Shown: piece by piece, positions 1-12,598 of the stretch
Layout: each line of letters begins with the position of its first letter
How positions within the stretch are numbered: position 1 is the stretch's first letter
DNA from: Geosiphon pyriformis
Lineage: Eukaryota; Glomeromycota; Glomeromycetes; Archaeosporales; Geosiphonaceae
Direction of reading: 5' to 3'
Assembly: GCA_016748015.1 (NCBI GenBank)
Contig: JAAOMT010000436.1
Coordinates: 182,091-246,090 of the forward strand
Length of the DNA stretch: 64,000 nt
Translations under genes and position numbers: made by a program
The notes under the pieces: model-generated
The model's input: the letters and a program-made list of their open reading frames with translations, nothing else
Told to the model about the DNA's origin: nothing
The model's database searches: none

Positions 1-3000
1 AGAACGGCAACAATAGCATTAGTCCCGTTTGGAAATCCATCTAAGCCATATTTATTGTAAATCTCTGGCCTAGCAATGGGGGATTGACCAGATTGTAATC
101 GATAAAGTTTGTTATCTGTTCGATGTGTTAGAGCTGATCCTGGAGTCCCCATCGTTTGTTTACTCATCTATATTGAGAAAGAGTAAACTACGTTAATATA
201 GAGGGCGAATAAAAAAAAACATAATTAAGAAGCCAATTCATAGTCCAATACGTGACCTGACATTGATACATGTTTCGAGGACTTTGATTATGATCCGAGA
301 ATGGTGTTAAATTCGCTAGAATGCTGAGTATATTGGTCGGAGATATTTCCTGATGTGTTGTGATTCCAGGCACAATATCTTCATCCAAACAAGCAATGTT
401 CATATAGACCTGTTCGAGAGAACAAAATAATATAGACAACGGAAAGGTGAATTTGCCAGATCTTCCATAGCATACCTGTTCAAAAGTGCCGATCAAATCC
501 GTCTTGCCGTTAGCTAAATATTTGACTGGCCGCATCATACGAGCCATCGAGGTAAACAAATAAAGACCTGGAAATAAGCCACCATTTGATGGGGGCACAT
601 AAGCAATTTCAAGTTGCATTGGAATCTATTATTTAAAAAAAAATCGACGTGTTAGAGGTGAACAAATAACCTAGATATCAGAGCAAAAAAATTTACCCCT
701 TTTTCGCCTAGAACCTTCCATAACCTTAAGGTAGTTGCAAGTCTTTGAGCCACCACGGCCGAACACACTCCAATAATTCGCCCATTTAAAAGAACGTGCA
801 AGATTTTTCGTTCTCGACTATCTCTGCCTGAAAATTCCGGTTCTAATAGACCTAATGGGGCCAGTAAAGACTGGATGGATTCCATGTTAAGATCTGAAGT
901 GATGATCTTACAACTACAAGAAAGGTGGTTTAATAACCCGCAAGGAGACCCATCTGGAGTATGGACAGGACATATGAAACCTGATTGAAAAGAATTTTCA
1001 TAAATAAGCCTGTGTAAAAATTATGATTGGGAGAAAAAAAATTTAAATATTTTTAAATACCCCAAGCTTCTGGAAGCAGTTTACGGACACTAGTGGTTTT
1101 CAGCTCCGCAAAAAACGAACCACGATGAACGCAACGAAAATGGGAGATATACCGATAAAAATTGAGCTTCTCCGCCACTATAGTATATCCACTTGACTAC
1201 GGAAAACCGACTTGAGTAATTATTGAATATGTTTTTCAAAATGGCAAAAATGTTGGAGTCTTACCTGTGATAAGTCTAACCCTGTGTTAGATATTAGGTT
1301 GCCTGTAGCTAAGAAATAGGAAAGTTTTTGTCCGATTGCTTCGCTCCTTACTTTATTAATGGTTTTCTCTACATAAATTTCTGAAGGAAGTACCGATTCG
1401 AATTGAATATGAAATTTTATTTCTTGAATAAGATCCCCAATCGAAAACTAAAACATACTATTAGTAAAGTCTGGCTTTTGCTCTTTATTTGCGCTATTGC
1501 GAATATCTGCGGCAAATGTAGCTTTGATTTGATTAAGATAATCTTGAAGTTTCTCTTTAATGATCATGCCGTATAGGTGGCCACTCAAAAGGATCTCTTG
1601 GTTTGCGGGGGAGTCGGAATTATCAGCGCAACATTCACCAGCAACCAACGCATAAAGTTTGCGTATCATGAAGCTTTTGGGAATAGATATTGAGTACCAA
1701 ATATGATATTAACGAAGGAATTACCATTGAACTTACATTAGCAGGTGAAACTTTTGAAGATTATGTTGGAGATGCACAAAAATGACTTTTCTCAGGAGGA
1801 ACGTTCCAACCTTATCCGAAGAAAGATGGGGTGGTAAACCAAGCGCGACGTGAAATTTTTGACCGAGAAAATCCACAAATTCTTGTTGTTTTGAAATTTT
1901 GAGAATCTTGGCAGAGGAAAGCATGAGTTCTAAACGATCTGTTAAAAAAGTGTTTTTATTTTCTCCTTGTAGAATGTGATCAAAAATTTGTTTGTCAGAA
2001 ACATCAGCGAGGGCCTGTTGAAAATTTAAGAGGGAAAATCGTGAAAAAACATTCAGACAGTGAATATTGTACTTAGGTATACCGAAAACATCAAATACCT
2101 TTAAGATTAATATTACTGGGACCATGTATTCTTGCTTCTTCCATCGAAGTCTCAGCATGCAATTCCCATCCCGCAGATAATGAACAGATATCGTTTGTGT
2201 TGATTGATCCGTTCTTGCACATCTAATAGATGTGGCGTATTGGGTGTAATCAGGACCACGTTTCTGAAACGATGGCCGAATTAAGGCCATGACATGATTT
2301 CGGCGGGGTACAAGTAATAGTCGAATAATCTTTTCGATCCCGTTAATAATGAAGTATCCACCGATTTCTTCTGATTCTTCATGATGACGAATCAGGTCTT
2401 TTGAATAGAGGTTTTGTAGGTTACATCGGTTTGACTATAGGAAAGCGAAAATATATATACGTACATGAGTGTATGCTCACGAGCTCAGAACAAATAATTA
2501 TGCTTCACAATAAGCAGGCACGAAAAATTTCCCGGTCAATTCACTTCTTAAGATATTTTACTTTGACCATGATCGGAAGGTAACCCATAAATTTGCTATC
2601 GGTCATCTGTGTTCCGCTATTCACCGTCCAATTCAACTGGATGTGCATTCGTCCCTGATATGTGGTAAGCCGCTCACGACACTTGAAAGCAAAATATTAA
2701 TTTCAAACAACAATCCACTAAATTATGAGGCAAGAATCGTGATGGATAGATCGCGTAATGAAGTACCTCTGAAGGATAAATCTGTTTTGTGGTAGAATAT
2801 ACATTTTTGTCAGGTAGCATTGGGCGACTAAGAGTGATATCTTCGATCCAAACTTTCACACATAAGAAATTGTCAGGATTTTGATTCTGTTAACTTTCTT
2901 GAACAATCGATGATTGAGTTAACTAATTACGCCTTAGAATGTTTCCTGATTTCCCATCGATCGAATCAGAAATCACTTGTGGCTCTAAATCCACGAGTGC

Positions 3001-3186
3001 AGCGTGCAAGAGGCCTTGTTTTTTAGGTTCCAATAATGAATTAAAAGATTCAATATGCGGGACAACTATAGTTTGTAAGGCTGGGAACCCATATCTGCTA
3101 GAGCTAGGATTTCTAAATAAATTATCACGTTCGTATGCATTAAAGGAAGAAGGCATTTTACAGTTGTGGACTTTGATCTGCTTCAT
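1..3186 (-). CDS. RPA2: RNA polymerase I second-largest subunit (RPA135/Rpa2), 3' end outside window
   Basis: Second-largest catalytic-core subunit of nuclear RNA polymerase I, which transcribes rDNA in the nucleolus. The reading frame starts at ATG 3186 (an inner ATG at 3156 is also possible) and is broken by several short introns. Recognisable blocks in order are [24 protein letters not shown], the [13 protein letters not shown] block, an [17 protein letters not shown] block, [35 protein letters not shown] (the intron inside AWG/F spliced out), [14 protein letters not shown] and [20 protein letters not shown], then [20 protein letters not shown]. The family C-terminal region lies beyond base 1, so the gene is partial here. 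The RPVKYL and [11 protein letters not shown] blocks separate it from Pol II and Pol III paralogues; the best match from memory is Pol I. It is divergent from the ATP-citrate lyase gene with a 500-base shared upstream region. Confidence 0.93.
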
Positions 3187-3684
3187 GTTTGGGAAAATTC
3201 ATAAAATTTTTTGAAAATCATGTGATTTTATGAAATATCACGGGTCTGGTCAAGTTATCTTCCACCCAAATCTTAGTTAGATCAGTTTCGAAGGTGGGAA
3301 AATTCGGAAAAATTTAAATTACATCTAGCCATCTGATCAATGAAAATCTATAGAAGCATGTGTTAATCTACGCATCGTTTTTTTCATATAAAAATATAAA
3401 TATATATGGGGCGCTGGGGTTTATAATTCTTTCGTGACAGCTATTATTAATACTTCGGAGGTATCACGCATTCTTTTTCACTTTTATATCTTATGAAACT
3501 CTGAGCAAATCATCTTAAAAGGCTTTTTCCTTAGTTTTGTGCGTAATTAATTTGATTTTATAAACATTCAATTAAAGCATACGATCAATCATCAGATCTT
3601 CGATTACGCTAATAATATATATCTAGGACAGGCTCATTGAAATTTTTTTGGTTTAATAAAAATCATTTTTGATAAATTTCGAGA
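3187..3684. promoter_or_regulatory. Divergent intergenic region between RPA2 and ACL
   Basis: About 500 bases separate the ATG of the Pol I subunit (-) and the ATG of ATP-citrate synthase (+), so both promoters must lie here. The sequence is AT-rich, with a short AT-alternating run near 3390-3405 and a T/A-rich stretch just before the ACL start. I see no motif I can name with confidence. Confidence 0.4.
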
Positions 3685-6600
3685 ATGTCTGCAAAAGCAA
3701 TTAGAGAATATGATGGAAAGTTACTCCTGGCCTATTGGTTACTTCGATCTCCTTCACTTTCCAATGCAGAGGTATCCGTCGCCTCCAAATTTCTTCCACC
3801 ATCTAAAGTAGCCCATATCACTTTCGACACATCCTTCCTTCATGATTCAAACATTGACAATAAAAATCAAGCCTTTAGAAACCACGTGCAACAGATAATT
3901 AGTATTGCCGAGCAAAGGTATCCTTGGCTGTTAACTGAGAAATTGGTAGTGAAGCCAGATCAGTTAATCAAGCGAAGAGGTAAATCAGGATTATTGTTAC
4001 TTAATGCCGATTGGGGCCAAGTGCAAGAATGGATAATTAAGAAGGCTGGTAATGAGACGAGAGTGAGTTTCTCTTTTATCTTACGGTTACTGATTAGTGA
4101 TTCATTAAAAGCATAGCTTCAATTGATTATTATAGGTTGACTCGGTGACTGGAATCCTGAAAACTTTTATTGTGGAACCATTTGTCCCACATCCTGCACA
4201 TACCGAATATTATATCAACATTAACTCCACACGCGATGGAGATTTCATTCTATTCACTCATGAGGGTGGCATTGAAGTTGGTGATGTAGACGCTAAGGCT
4301 TTGAAGCTTTTGATTCCCGTCGATTCCAATTACCCTAGTTCATCCGAAATCAAAGACACTTTGTTAATCAATGTACCTGAGCAAAAGAAGGATGTCCTGG
4401 TCGATTTCATTTTACGTTTATACGCGGTTTATGTTGATCTCCATTTTACCTATCTCGAGATCAATCCCCTGGTCGTGCTTGATCCAGAATCTGAGGGTGA
4501 GCCATTAAAAGTCTATTACCTGGATTTGGCTGCCAAGATTGATCAAACAGCCGAGTTTGAGGTTGGCTCTAAATGGGCAATCGCTCGTGCTCCACACAAT
4601 ATTGGTATCTCCGGTCATTTCGAGACTTCGAAAGCCCAAATTGATCAAGGTCCGCCTTTGGAATTTCCTTCGCCTTTTGGTCGTGAATCTACCAAAGAAG
4701 AAGCTTACATTCAGGAATTGGATTCGAAGACGGGTGCATCATTGAAATTGACGATTCTCAACAAAGATGGCAGAATTTGGACCATGGTTGCTGGTGGTGG
4801 TGCCTCGGTTGTGTATAGGTAGATTTTTTGATATTTTTACGCTTTCTAGATTATTGGTGTTTCTTGACATATGCATGAATGATATCTAGTGACGCAATCG
4901 CGGCGCTGGGATTTGCTCATGAGTTAGCAAATTATGGTGAATACTCGGGTGCTCCGACAGAAACTCAAACCTATGAATACGCCAAAACTATCCTTGATTT
5001 AATGACGCGTAGTCCTAACCCGCATCCGGATGGTAAAGTACTCATCATTGGCGGCGGCATTGCCAATTTCACCAATGTGGCCATAACCTTCAAAGGTGTG
5101 ATTCGAGCTCTTCAAGAATATAAGCAACCGTTAATTCAACATAAAACTAAAATTTTCGTTAGACGTGGTGGTCCAAATTATCAAGAAGGGCTAAAAGCTA
5201 TCCGACAATTGGGCACCGATTTAGGCGTGGAGATTCAAGTTTTTGGGCCAGAAACACATATCACCGAGATAATTCCTTTGGCTTTGCTCGGTCAAGGATC
5301 TGGTCTTCATAATAATTCCACTAAAATTTCCCATGGTTCGGGCAATCTCTTTCAAGATCAAATTCTGGGAACCTCAAATTCTGATTCCCAGGCACCAAAC
5401 CCAACTAACGGGAAACATGTTGCTGAAGAATCAAACTCGCGTCCTCTGACTCCTGTTGCTGATCCACGTGAACGTATGGCATATTTTGAAGCGTCAGACA
5501 CTCAGCCTCGTCCTTGGTATTCTACCTTTACCGATGCAACGCGTGCATTTGTATACGGAATGCAACCCCGTGCCGTCCAAGGGATGCTGGATTTTGATTA
5601 TATATGTAAACGACAGGTTCCATCTGTCGCCGCCATGATATACCCATTTGGCGGAAATCACGTTCAAAAGTTCTATTGGGGAACTAAGGAAACATTGCTT
5701 GACGTTTTCAACAACTTGAATGATGCTGTGGCCAAGTATCCTGAAGTAGATACGGTGGTGAACTTTGCTTCTTCTCGTTCTGTTTACGAGTCAACATTTG
5801 AATTTTTCCAACATTCCAATCAAATAAAAACGATCGCTATCATCGCTGAGGGGGTTCCGGAAAGACGTGCCCGGCAAATTCTACATGAAGCAACAAAACG
5901 AAATGTTTTAATTATTGGACCAGCAACAGTTGGGGGCATCAAACCTGGCTGCTTCAAAATAGGAAATACTGGTGGTATGATGGATAACATTGTCACATCG
6001 AAACTTTACCGTCCTGGTTCCGTAGCCTATGTATCAAAATCTGGTGGTATGTCCAATGAACTGAACAATATCATTTCAAGGACCACTAATGGTGTTTACG
6101 AAGGGGTAGCCATCGGTGGTGATCGTTACCCGGGATCAACCTTCATTGATCACTTGTTGCGTTTTGAAAATGATCCTAATTGTAAAATTTTGGTTCTGCT
6201 TGGAGAGGTTGGCGGCGTGGAGGAATATCGGGTCTGTGAAGCCATTCGTAGTGGTCAGATTAAAAAACCATTAATCGCTTGGTGTATCGGTACATGTGCT
6301 AAGATGTTTACCACCGAAGTACAATTTGGTCATGCAGGTGCTTTGGCACAAAGCGATTTGGAGACTTCAGATGCAAAGAACTCTGCGATTCGAGCAGCTG
6401 GAGGAATTGTCCCGGAAACCTTTGAAAAATTACCTCTCGTCCTATATGAACTTTATACTAAACTTGTTTCAAATGGAACAATCATTCCTCAGTCAGAGCC
6501 TGAAATTCCCAAAATTCCTATCGATTATTCCTGGGCTCAAGAACTTGGTTTGGTTCGTAAACCAGCAAGTTTTGTGTCAACAATTTGTGATGATCGTGGC

Positions 6601-7738
6601 CAAGAGCTTTTATATGCCGGCATGAGAATATCGGATGTTTTTAAAGAAGAGATTGGAATTGGTGGGGTCCTGAGCTTGCTTTGGTTCAAGCGTCGTTTAC
6701 CAGATTATGCTTGCCGTTTCATCGAAATGATTTTAATGTTGACTGCAGATCATGGGCCTGCAGTATCTGGGTAATTATTTTCAAAATCTGACAAATTGTG
6801 TTTTGAAAATTATTTCACGTAACCTTGATGCTTGACCGATCTTTCTTCTCGATTTTCCACATAGCGCTCATAACACGATTGTGACTGCCCGTGCCGGGAA
6901 AGATCTCTTATCAAGTTTATGCTCGGGCCTTTTAACCATCGTACGTAAAATTTAAATAAAGAAGATGACTAGATTACAAATTATTGATGATATTGGTTTG
7001 GTAGGGTGATCGGTTTGGGGGTGCTCTTGATGGTGCAGCCGAACTATTTACGGACGCCTACGATAAAGGCCTGACTCCGCGGGAGTTTGTAACGTCAATG
7101 AGAAGGCAAAATAAATTGTGAGGACTTGAATACGAATTCATTCCTTACGAATTTGCAATCAGGAAGGATCTATTAATCCGCTTTATTTCTTTTATAGGAT
7201 TTTAGGTATTGGCCATAAAATTAAATCCCGAAATAATCCAGACTTACGAGTTGAACTTATTAAAGATTTTGCCAAAAAGAATTTTCCCTCGAACAAATTA
7301 CTCGATTACGCGTTAGCCGTAGAAGATCTTACCACTCAAAAGAAAGATTCACTGATATTAAATTTGGACGGTGCAATTGCAGTCTGTTTTGTTGACTTGT
7401 TACGAGAATCCGGGGCTTTTAGTCCAGAAGAATCCGAAGAATATATTAAGATTGGTGCGTTAAACGGTTTATTTGTATTGGGAAGGAGCATTGGATTCAT
7501 TGGTAAGCTCAAGTCAAATCGCTATTTTAGTATTTTACTCATTCAAAAATTAAGGCTATCATTAACAATTCGTTCTATCTCATCCCATTTCCCAGGTCAT
7601 TACCTTGATCAAAAGAGACTTAAACAAGGTTTATATCGACATCCGTGGGATGATATTTCATATTTGATGCCAGGACCAGGTGTCGAAACTGGACGTACAT
7701 TTGTCAGTCAGGACAAATTTTCCCAGAAAGAAGGATAA
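3685..7738 (+). CDS. ACL1: ATP-citrate synthase, single-chain (fused) form
   Basis: Cytosolic enzyme that makes acetyl-CoA and oxaloacetate from citrate, CoA and ATP, feeding lipid and sterol synthesis. Seven exons give 1192 codons: 3685-4062, 4136-4818, 4890-6770, 6865-6940, 7005-7117, 7198-7502, 7596-7738. The N-terminal ATP-grasp/citrate-binding half carries the [15 protein letters not shown] block; a low-complexity linker follows (about 5290-5520). The succinyl-CoA-synthetase-like half carries [20 protein letters not shown] and the phospho-histidine motif FGHAG (His near residue 835). The C-terminal citrate-synthase-like domain carries [12 protein letters not shown] and [10 protein letters not shown]. 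Human ACLY is about 1100 residues; the extra length is in the linker and C-terminal tail. The one-gene architecture is that of animals and of basidiomycete/early-diverging fungi, not of ascomycetes, which is useful for placing the organism. Confidence 0.96.
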
Positions 7739-9079
7739 TTGAAAGATCAAGATTTGGAATATTATTGAGATATTTCAATTTGATATGGATATATGGCAGC
7801 AATATATACCGAAAACCTCGACTATGTATTTTTATATTTAATTTATTTAATTTGAATCATATTTACGCATATCAAACTGAGCATATTCATAATTGACTGA
7901 ATAGAAATTTCTTAAAATTCTAAGTTTTAAGAAATAATAAATGTCATTGATCATATATTTTGATTAGTCTTGAATTAAACTTATCCCTTTTTATCGATTA
8001 AAAGAAATTTTTTATGGGATATTAAATTTAATTAAGTAATTAAAAGAGATTACCAAAATAGTAATATCGGAAATTTCTTTTTTACTGTGACACAATTCCT
8101 AAATGGGCAAGCATCCTGTTGGTTTGTAAAACAAAAAGTACAATTCAAAAATAAATTGGTAACAATGCACAATGAAGATGCAAGTTTGAATTCAAAACCG
8201 TAATAATGATGGCAGCAAGGCCCTTACATTTCTCAGGAACACATCTTAGCCTTATATAGTTAAGAGACACGTTGGTGTAAAGTTTCCAAAGCCATAAAAA
8301 ATGGGTTTCAGTCTGATATTTTTGATGCCCGAATACGGGTATCAAATCAAGATCACATTTTCAAGTAATTTCGTCAAAACATGTTCGTTGGACATGCTCA
8401 TCTTTCATTGAACTGTAAAATTCCTCATTTCTCTTTGCTCATTTGTGGATTGCATACCAAGTGGTCTCGCTTGTAACCCTCGCTTTTTTGCGAAATAACT
8501 ATCCTAAATAAGTTTATAATAGGTTTGATTCGATGATTTTAAAATACAAATTTTTCTTAAGATTCCCCATTGTATCATTGTATCATTGTTGCTAAAGATG
8601 TACAATTATAAATCATCATAAAATTTCTCCTAATATTTTTTTTTCGCGGATTTTATATACTTTCGTTTATCATTCCAATAAGTAAATTTTTGCCTTGCCA
8701 CGAATATGTTCAAGCGACACTGTCAAAGAATATAAGAAAAAGACGACTGGTATTGAGTATTAGAAGCAGTTATAGGAACTATTTTTAACCAAACCCTAGC
8801 AACAGCGGCAGTGCTGAGAACCTCTTTTGCCATATTTAGTAGCCGCACATCAAAAACGTATCACCTTCCCTTATTCCTCTTTTGTTTTTTTTGTCCTTTT
8901 TTGTTGATATTTCTTTTCCTCTCTTCCCGAGAACTTTTTTAAACACCATTATAGAATAATAGTGTTTACAAAGGTCTAGCATAGAACTTGCAAGTCTTAT
9001 TACTAAATTATTGGCATTAATTATAATCTCTTGCCGAGGTCGAAACTTTGGATTTTCGATTTGTTTGGCAGAAAAGCAT
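7739..9079. other. Intergenic region, no gene recognised
   Basis: About 1.3 kb between the ACL stop and the first ATG of the next gene. The only open stretches are short, lack family features and have no splice logic. A small direct repeat of the unit tgtatcat occurs around 8570-8588. The last 70 bases before 9080 stay open in frame with the next gene but begin without an ATG. Confidence 0.5.
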
Positions 9080-10786
9080 ATGGCACCATTGATAATCAAT
9101 AAACAGAATGTTCAAAATATTTATATCTCTGAACCCTGTCGTTCCAAAGACACAACTTTCTGTTTATCATCACAAATGCTCCACGCTTCACGTATATCTG
9201 ACCAATTAATAAAAAATCAACGCGTAAATCACAAGCATCTTTTACCACAAAAGGTGATTAATCGACGAGCCGAACCGCCTCTCCAAACAACGTTAAATAG
9301 TACAACCACCATAGATACGACAAATACCCCAATAATAAACTCTCCTACTCAAGTCTCTACACCAATCAATCCGGTGAACCCTATTCCAAAAACCCAATCT
9401 ACATTATTACCAACTTCAACTTCAATTTCTACTAGATCAGCTTCTGTTCCGAGTTCCTCATCCATATCCTCAACGCGTTCTTCTCCAACCACAAAATCAT
9501 CCTCAACATTAATAATCACAACAACAAAAACAACACAACCCTCGGTTCAAGCAACAGATCCGGTTTCTATAACAATCCATGAATTTAAACCTTTCATTGT
9601 TCCGTTGATTCTTCTCATCCTCGGATTTAGTGCATTGGTCTTCTTATGTTTTTGTGTAAGATGGAGTAAATTTTCGCGGAAAAACGGAAGGAAGGGAAAT
9701 AATTTGGGAGTTGAAGCAGGAGATGGAACTGACACTTATAATAACGCCAAAATAATTTGTGATGGTGCTGGAAATCACCAATGTAGCAATTGTGGGGTTT
9801 TCATTGCTGATCAAAAGGATGATAGCAATGGGAGTGATGATAATGGCTCTTTTGATAATGCTTCTGATAATGAAAAGAACCAATATGTAGTGAACAATAA
9901 TAATAACAATAAAAATACAAACATTAATGAGGGTGGTGGTGGGATGGCTGTACTAAGTCGACCTTTGACACCAATACCAGGCAATGATAATAGTAGTGGA
10001 AACATTAGTAAACGAGTAAGTTTTAAACTTACTCGGAAATCAAATTCACAACCACATTATTCCAAACCATCATCATCATCGGTATCATCTCAACCCTCTT
10101 CACCGACAATCCCAGAAGAAGATGTATGGGCACGATATTTACAGCAAATAAACCAAACGAACAATTCTACACCTACAGTCTCAGCATTTACTGAGATGAT
10201 GGAAATTGAACCTGACCCCATTGTGACAAATTCAATAGGTTCTATAACCCCTACTCAAATTCGTCCCAATACCAACTCACTCGTATCAAAACAAACTCTT
10301 CAAATCAATGATGATGGGAACAAGTTACAAAACCCAAACTTGCTATCCCCTACCTCCTCGCGACCATCATCTCCTAGTCCATCAAAATCCGACATAGATC
10401 AACAATCAATAAGTGGATTAAAAAGATCAGATACTACCATCAGTGAAGCGACTACACGGCTTTCCTCTGTTACATTGATTGATGACGATGATCGTCTACG
10501 AGATGATGATGATGAGGATGAGGATGATGATGATGATGATGACGATGATGATGATGATGATGACGAGTATCAGAGTAATCTCAAGTTAGAAGAGAATACC
10601 CTTAATATTGATCTATCACAGGTGCCACCTTCAACACCGAGATCAGAATCGTCTGCTAGTTTATCTTCATCAACCCCAAGATCTCCATCACCGACCTTCG
10701 AGGAGAGAAATGTATTAAGAGCAATTTCCCCATCACCAGAAAAGAAACCAATTTCGTCAAAAAATTTAGAATCAACTGTGGTTTAA
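9080..10786 (+). CDS. Ser/Thr-rich single-pass membrane protein with acidic disordered tail
   Basis: Not recognised as a named family. From ATG 9080 the frame gives 568 residues. The first ~70 residues hold two cysteines (EPCRSKDTTFC) and a basic stretch; then a Ser/Thr/Pro-rich region of about 90 residues, the sort that is O-mannosylated on fungal surface proteins; then one membrane segment near residues 170-193 (PFIVPLILLILGFSALVFL) followed by a basic stop-transfer patch (RWSKFSRKNGRKG). The remaining ~370 residues are disordered, Asn/Ser-rich, with an Asp run encoded by GAT/GAC near 10500-10565. The layout resembles fungal cell-wall sensors of the Mid2/Wsc kind, but I see no signal peptide or WSC domain. 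A splice-acceptor-like tttggcag just before 9072 suggests an unseen upstream exon. An open extension follows the stop (see findings). Confidence 0.7.
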   Translation: MAPLIINKQNVQNIYISEPCRSKDTTFCLSSQMLHASRISDQLIKNQRVNHKHLLPQKVINRRAEPPLQTTLNSTTTIDTTNTPIINSPTQVSTPINPVNPIPKTQSTLLPTSTSISTRSASVPSSSSISSTRSSPTTKSSSTLIITTTKTTQPSVQATDPVSITIHEFKPFIVPLILLILGFSALVFLCFCVRWSKFSRKNGRKGNNLGVEAGDGTDTYNNAKIICDGAGNHQCSNCGVFIADQKDDSNGSDDNGSFDNASDNEKNQYVVNNNNNNKNTNINEGGGGMAVLSRPLTPIPGNDNSSGNISKRVSFKLTRKSNSQPHYSKPSSSSVSSQPSSPTIPEEDVWARYLQQINQTNNSTPTVSAFTEMMEIEPDPIVTNSIGSITPTQIRPNTNSLVSKQTLQINDDGNKLQNPNLLSPTSSRPSSPSPSKSDIDQQSISGLKRSDTTISEATTRLSSVTLIDDDDRLRDDDDEDEDDDDDDDDDDDDDDEYQSNLKLEENTLNIDLSQVPPSTPRSESSASLSSSTPRSPSPTFEERNVLRAISPSPEKKPISSKNLESTVV

Positions 10787-10972
10787 AATCTGGTGAAAGT
10801 GACTAAGATTAATAATAGTAATAATGTGAACAATGGGGTACCAGGAGTGAGGGCAAAAGATATGAATAGCGGAGAAGAAAATGTGTATGATAATCGGACA
10901 TTGGCCTCTCCTACGCTGCCTCCAAACATTTACAATGGTGCAGGTCATCAAAGAGACGAAGAGGGGAGCTGA
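10787..10972 (+). other. In-frame open extension downstream of the membrane-protein stop
   Basis: Directly after the TAA at 10784-10786 the same frame stays open for 61 codons to a TGA at 10970-10972. The translation (for example INNSNNVNNGVPGV and NIYNGAGHQRDEEG) has the same Asn/Asp/Gly/Pro-rich composition as the tail of the gene upstream. It could be real C-terminal sequence lost by a nonsense change, reached by read-through, or joined by an in-frame intron. Confidence 0.45.
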
Positions 10973-11505
10973 ATTGTGAGGGGGCGAAAAAGGGTAGTTA
11001 ATTTGGAATAAAGCAGAAAGTATCATGTAGTTTTAAAGATAAAATTTAGATTGCTTTAATTATTTTGTAGCATAATAGACTGACATACTAATATAATTAT
11101 AGATTGTATTTAAATTCATTAAAAAAACGTAGATCATTTTCGAAAGAATTATTTTTTGAGCAAAATTGAAATAACCATTTACATAAAATTTGCTTTTTTA
11201 AACAAGTAGGTTAATTCAATCTAAATAATGCTAATCTCTATAATGTTAATAATATTAATAATACAAGAATTTTATAATTATTTAATTTGCAAAAAAAATA
11301 TTTTGAATATTAATTTTAAACAAACATTCAGAAATGCCATTCACTTAACTCAACATAAACAATGGGCTATTTAAAAAATACCACTTGCTATTTTTTGCTT
11401 TATCTTTTGAAATTATGTATGAAACTTGAAAGATGTATTTCAAAAACAGTCTTTTTTTCATTATCTCAAAAAATGACCCCTGTTTCATCTTCCCAAATTT
11501 AGCAA
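10973..11505. other. AT-rich intergenic region
   Basis: About 530 bases between a (+) and a (-) gene that converge here. It is A/T-rich with short poly-A and poly-T runs suitable for 3' ends. I see no gene or repeat. Confidence 0.45.
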
Positions 11506-12496
11506 TCAGAGCCCACTAGAATTACCACCATTTTCAATATTAGCCTTCCGTCTTTGCATATATTTAATAAATCTCGTTGGGATTAGTCGACCCCACATCC
11601 GCGTCACAATCATTTTAAAATATGCTTGACGCCCAAAGATAGTACCAACTCCGTATAATATGATGGAGTATAGCGGAAGAGTTATACTTAGATAAGCAAA
11701 GCGGTAGGACCATGGGCCTTCAAATAACGTACCTGTATTTGTTGATGAAGGGTAAATCGGTTATTTTCCTATATAACGATACATTTTCTATTGTAGAACG
11801 AATTGGTTTCCTGATTCGCATTATGGACAATGGTCCACACGTTCATAATCTTTCTAAAACGAGCTAATCTGCTGCATACGTGTCTTGATGCAGTATTTAC
11901 TAATAGCTTGAAAAAATTCGGGGCCTTTATTCAGATATTCACAAACCTTGTATCCCTAGTACATGAGTCAATATGGGTTTAACGAGACGAACTGTTGTAG
12001 ACCCTGTGATTCCAAATACCACAAAAATTATTGTCCACTCTTTCCACCATAACCAACTCCACCGTTTTAGTTCTGATTCATTGGCCATGAGCCGTGGAGG
12101 AGTACCGTTCTGAGAAGTGGAAGAGGAATAGCTACGTGACGTTTCACTGACAGACAAGAGCGGGGCGTTTATAGTGTTTGAATTTGCACCGGGTTTTTTG
12201 AATGGCTCAGCTAACCCTTCTTTTGCGTCAAGTGACATAGTATGGTTGAATTTATTGACGTATATGGTATTGAAAAGTCGACAAAGTCTTGTTTTTGCGG
12301 TTGGTGATAAAGTAAAAAACCGATATTTGAATTGTTTGTGTAGGGTTGCAGTACTAGTGCCAAACATAGAGTGGTTAAGGTTATTGCTCAAGGAAGAGTT
12401 TAACCTGCATTGAACTCTCATGGGTTTTTTCGCAAAAACTTTAGTTGTTTGGGAAATAACAAAGAATGGGGAACGTAATATCGACATAACAGACAT
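11506..12496 (-). CDS. DUF6787-like mitochondrial membrane protein
   Basis: Two exons, 12496-11947 and 11732-11506, give 258 codons with a consistent phase-1 intron (donor GTTTGT, acceptor ACAG). The N-terminus is rich in Ser, Arg, Lys and Phe without acidic residues for the first 70 residues, which fits a mitochondrial presequence. The folded part starts at RWSWLWWKEWTIIFVVFGIT, continues GSTTVRLVKPILTHVLGIQG, and after the splice has GPWSYRFAYLSITLPLYSII and GVGTIFGRQAYFKM. This WxxEW...FGITGS(S/T)..VRLVKP...GPWSYR signature matches the DUF6787 family of small membrane proteins as I recall it; the function is unknown. Two hydrophobic segments are visible. The name of the domain is from memory and should be checked. 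Confidence 0.75.
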
Positions 12497-12598
12497 TATA
12501 GATCTTGAAGAATTTTTCGCCGATTTATAAAAATTTGATTCTACTGAGGCGATGATAGGTGTTGATTCATTTTCGGAGCAACATGAATCAGTTATATC

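Noticed and set aside
8145-8345. 66-codon minus-strand frame between ACL and the membrane-protein gene
   Set aside because: No ATG-led conserved text and no neighbouring exons.
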